From: Anatilimnocola floriformis
GTDB lineage: Bacteria; Planctomycetota; Planctomycetia; Pirellulales; Pirellulaceae
Length of the DNA stretch: 64,000 nucleotides
Direction: 5' to 3'
Assembly (NCBI RefSeq): GCF_024256385.1
Contig: NZ_JAMLFW010000002.1
Span: 806,001 to 870,000 of the forward strand
Within the stretch, counting starts at the first letter, position 1. Each line of letters begins with the position of its first letter. The notes beneath the pieces are model-generated. The model had not been told where the DNA came from, did no database searches, and saw only the letters and a program-made list of their open reading frames with translations. Shown here one piece after another: positions 63,139 to 64,000 of the stretch. A program made the translations under genes and the position numbers.

Positions 63139-63681
63139 ATGGCAGATCAAGTCAGCGACATTCCCGACCTGCAAGAACTGGCGGCGATTTTCTATGCTGA
63201 CCTGGCCGAGCTCGGTGTGTTCACCGCCGTCGCGCCGAATAAAATTCCGCAGGCCTATCGTGACCTGCTCGCGCACTATTCGCACATGACTGTGACGGTC
63301 GAGCATTACCATCACAGCCCCGTCGATGTCGTCGTGCTCGATCGCATCACCACCGGTCAACACTACAGCCGCAAGATTTTGCTCACCCGGCAGAGCGACA
63401 GCCGCGTGGTGCAGTTCGGCATCGTGCGGCTCGACTTCAACACCGTGAGTCCTGCCGTTCGCGACGAGATCCGCCAGGAACAAACGCCGCTCGGCCGCGT
63501 GCTGATCAAGCACAACGTGCTGCGCGAGGTCGAGCTCAAGCAGATCTATCGCATCACCTGTGGCGCGGAGCTGGCGCAGCATTTTCAATTGCCGGTAGGG
63601 AGCGAAGTCTTCGGCCGCACTGCCCTGATTTACTGCGATGGCGAACCAGCAGTGGAACTGCTGGAAATCGTCGTTTCTTAA
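63139..63681 (+). CDS. chorismate-lyase-like (DUF98/UbiC-fold) protein
   Basis: A 180-residue protein. TPLGRVLIKHNVL, and later FGRTALIYCDGEPAVELLEIVV, with conserved Gly-Arg and Glu positions, resemble the UbiC/DUF98 group of chorismate-lyase-like folds. UbiC makes 4-hydroxybenzoate from chorismate; DUF98 members are less characterised. The similarity is by eye and the enzyme activity is uncertain. It is the last gene of the cyclase-prenyl synthase block and converges with carB, 15 bases away. Confidence 0.62.
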   Translation: MADQVSDIPDLQELAAIFYADLAELGVFTAVAPNKIPQAYRDLLAHYSHMTVTVEHYHHSPVDVVVLDRITTGQHYSRKILLTRQSDSRVVQFGIVRLDFNTVSPAVRDEIRQEQTPLGRVLIKHNVLREVELKQIYRITCGAELAQHFQLPVGSEVFGRTALIYCDGEPAVELLEIVVS

Positions 63682-63696
63682 GCGTTCCTGCCGCGA

Positions 63697-64000
63697 TTAA
63701 ACCGTAGCAGGTTGCAATGCGGGACTTTCGTTCTTCTTCGCAGCAAAGCGATCCTGGAGGGATTGAACCTCCATCGATTCGTGACGCAGGGCCTCCATCG
63801 CTTTAACGGCTGCTTCAGCGGCCTGGATGGTGGTGATGCAGGGAACGCCCAGCTGCACGGCGGCGGCGCGGATGCGGCCTTCGTCGGTGCGGGCACCCTT
63901 GCCACTGGGCGTGTTGATGACCAGCGTGATCTGGCCGTCGTTCAAATGGTCGAGCAAGTTCGGTCGGCCTTCGGCGATCTTCTTCACTTGCGTGACTGGA
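63697..64000 (-). CDS. carB: carbamoyl-phosphate synthase large subunit, C-terminal part (cut by window end)
   Basis: The visible ~100 residues, read toward the left, are the C-terminal MGS-like regulatory domain of CarB: KKIAEGRPNLLDHLNDGQI, then LVINTPSGKGARTDEGRIRAAAV and CITTIQAAEAAVKAMEAL. The catalytic domains lie beyond 64000. CarB forms carbamoyl phosphate for pyrimidine and arginine synthesis. The end at 63697 follows a Glu/Ser-rich tail after the conserved domain. Confidence 0.93.
   Translation of the reverse strand, partial: PVTQVKKIAEGRPNLLDHLNDGQITLVINTPSGKGARTDEGRIRAAAVQLGVPCITTIQAAEAAVKAMEALRHESMEVQSLQDRFAAKKNESPALQPATV

Overview
The window comes from a planctomycete, most likely of the order Pirellulales. 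Several features point there together: very large secreted proteins that start with an N-terminal LExLExRxxxA motif (the LEPR-XLL type); a DUF1559 prepilin; small single-membrane-segment proteins with the (F/T)LRELF/FSLKYLF type of start; ECF sigma factors of the 'TTHWSIVL' kind; bacterial topoisomerase VI; and many short palindromic intergenic repeats. Base composition looks moderately GC-rich, with a few clearly AT-richer islands. No phylogenetic search could be run, so this is a pattern-based assignment.

Layout. (1) 0.3-8.4 kb: a small membrane protein, a 2287-residue surface protein (haemagglutinin-like repeats, autotransporter-type strand repeat, cadherins, dockerin, cohesin) and a small DNA-binding-like protein. 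(2) 8.4-15.0 kb: an ECF sigma factor, a candidate membrane anti-sigma and an operon of three GspF-like platform proteins, three minor pseudopilins resembling GspI, GspJ and GspK/PilX, and a DUF1559 prepilin. A two-block promoter-like motif occurs both before the sigma gene and before the GspF genes. (3) 15.4-27.2 kb: a 3433-residue RHS/YD-repeat surface protein whose AT-rich C-terminal tip is translationally coupled to an exported leucine-rich-repeat protein. (4) 27.2-28.6 kb: decayed mobile-element pieces (a methyltransferase with an amber codon and a replication-protein-like tail) beside a tRNA-Val gene. (5) 28.7-42.3 kb: mostly housekeeping and metabolic genes (acyltransferase, ABC ATPase, larC, esterase, serine hydrolase, FAD desaturase-like, xseAB, dapF, pepT). 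(6) 42.7-47.4 kb: a 1557-residue beta-propeller surface protein. (7) 47.4-52.2 kb: a TPR protein and both topoisomerase VI subunits, with a nucleotidyltransferase-like gene between them. (8) 52.7-58.7 kb: two small exported proteins, an FCP1-like phosphatase, and two tandem exported DJ-1/PfpI-cadherin-calcium-repeat proteins, one broken by a frameshift. (9) 58.9-64.0 kb: a class II terpene cyclase of the squalene-hopene type, a DUF116-polyprenyl synthase fusion, two small genes (one chorismate-lyase-like) and the 3' end of carB.

How the genes may work together. The cell-surface theme dominates: five giant or large exported proteins share an N-terminal motif, and three of them also share a C-terminal 'EW...DW' module, which suggests a common export or anchoring route. 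The ECF-controlled pseudopilin operon could be part of an envelope secretion machine, but its ATPase and secretin are not here. The terpene cyclase and prenyl synthase pair suggests local isoprenoid chemistry, such as hopanoid-like or other cyclic terpenoid formation.

The observations most worth following up are the duplicated ECF promoter motif, the RHS tip/LRR pair, the shared C-terminal surface module, the topoisomerase VI locus with its inserted gene, and the DUF116-prenyl synthase fusion next to a terpene cyclase.
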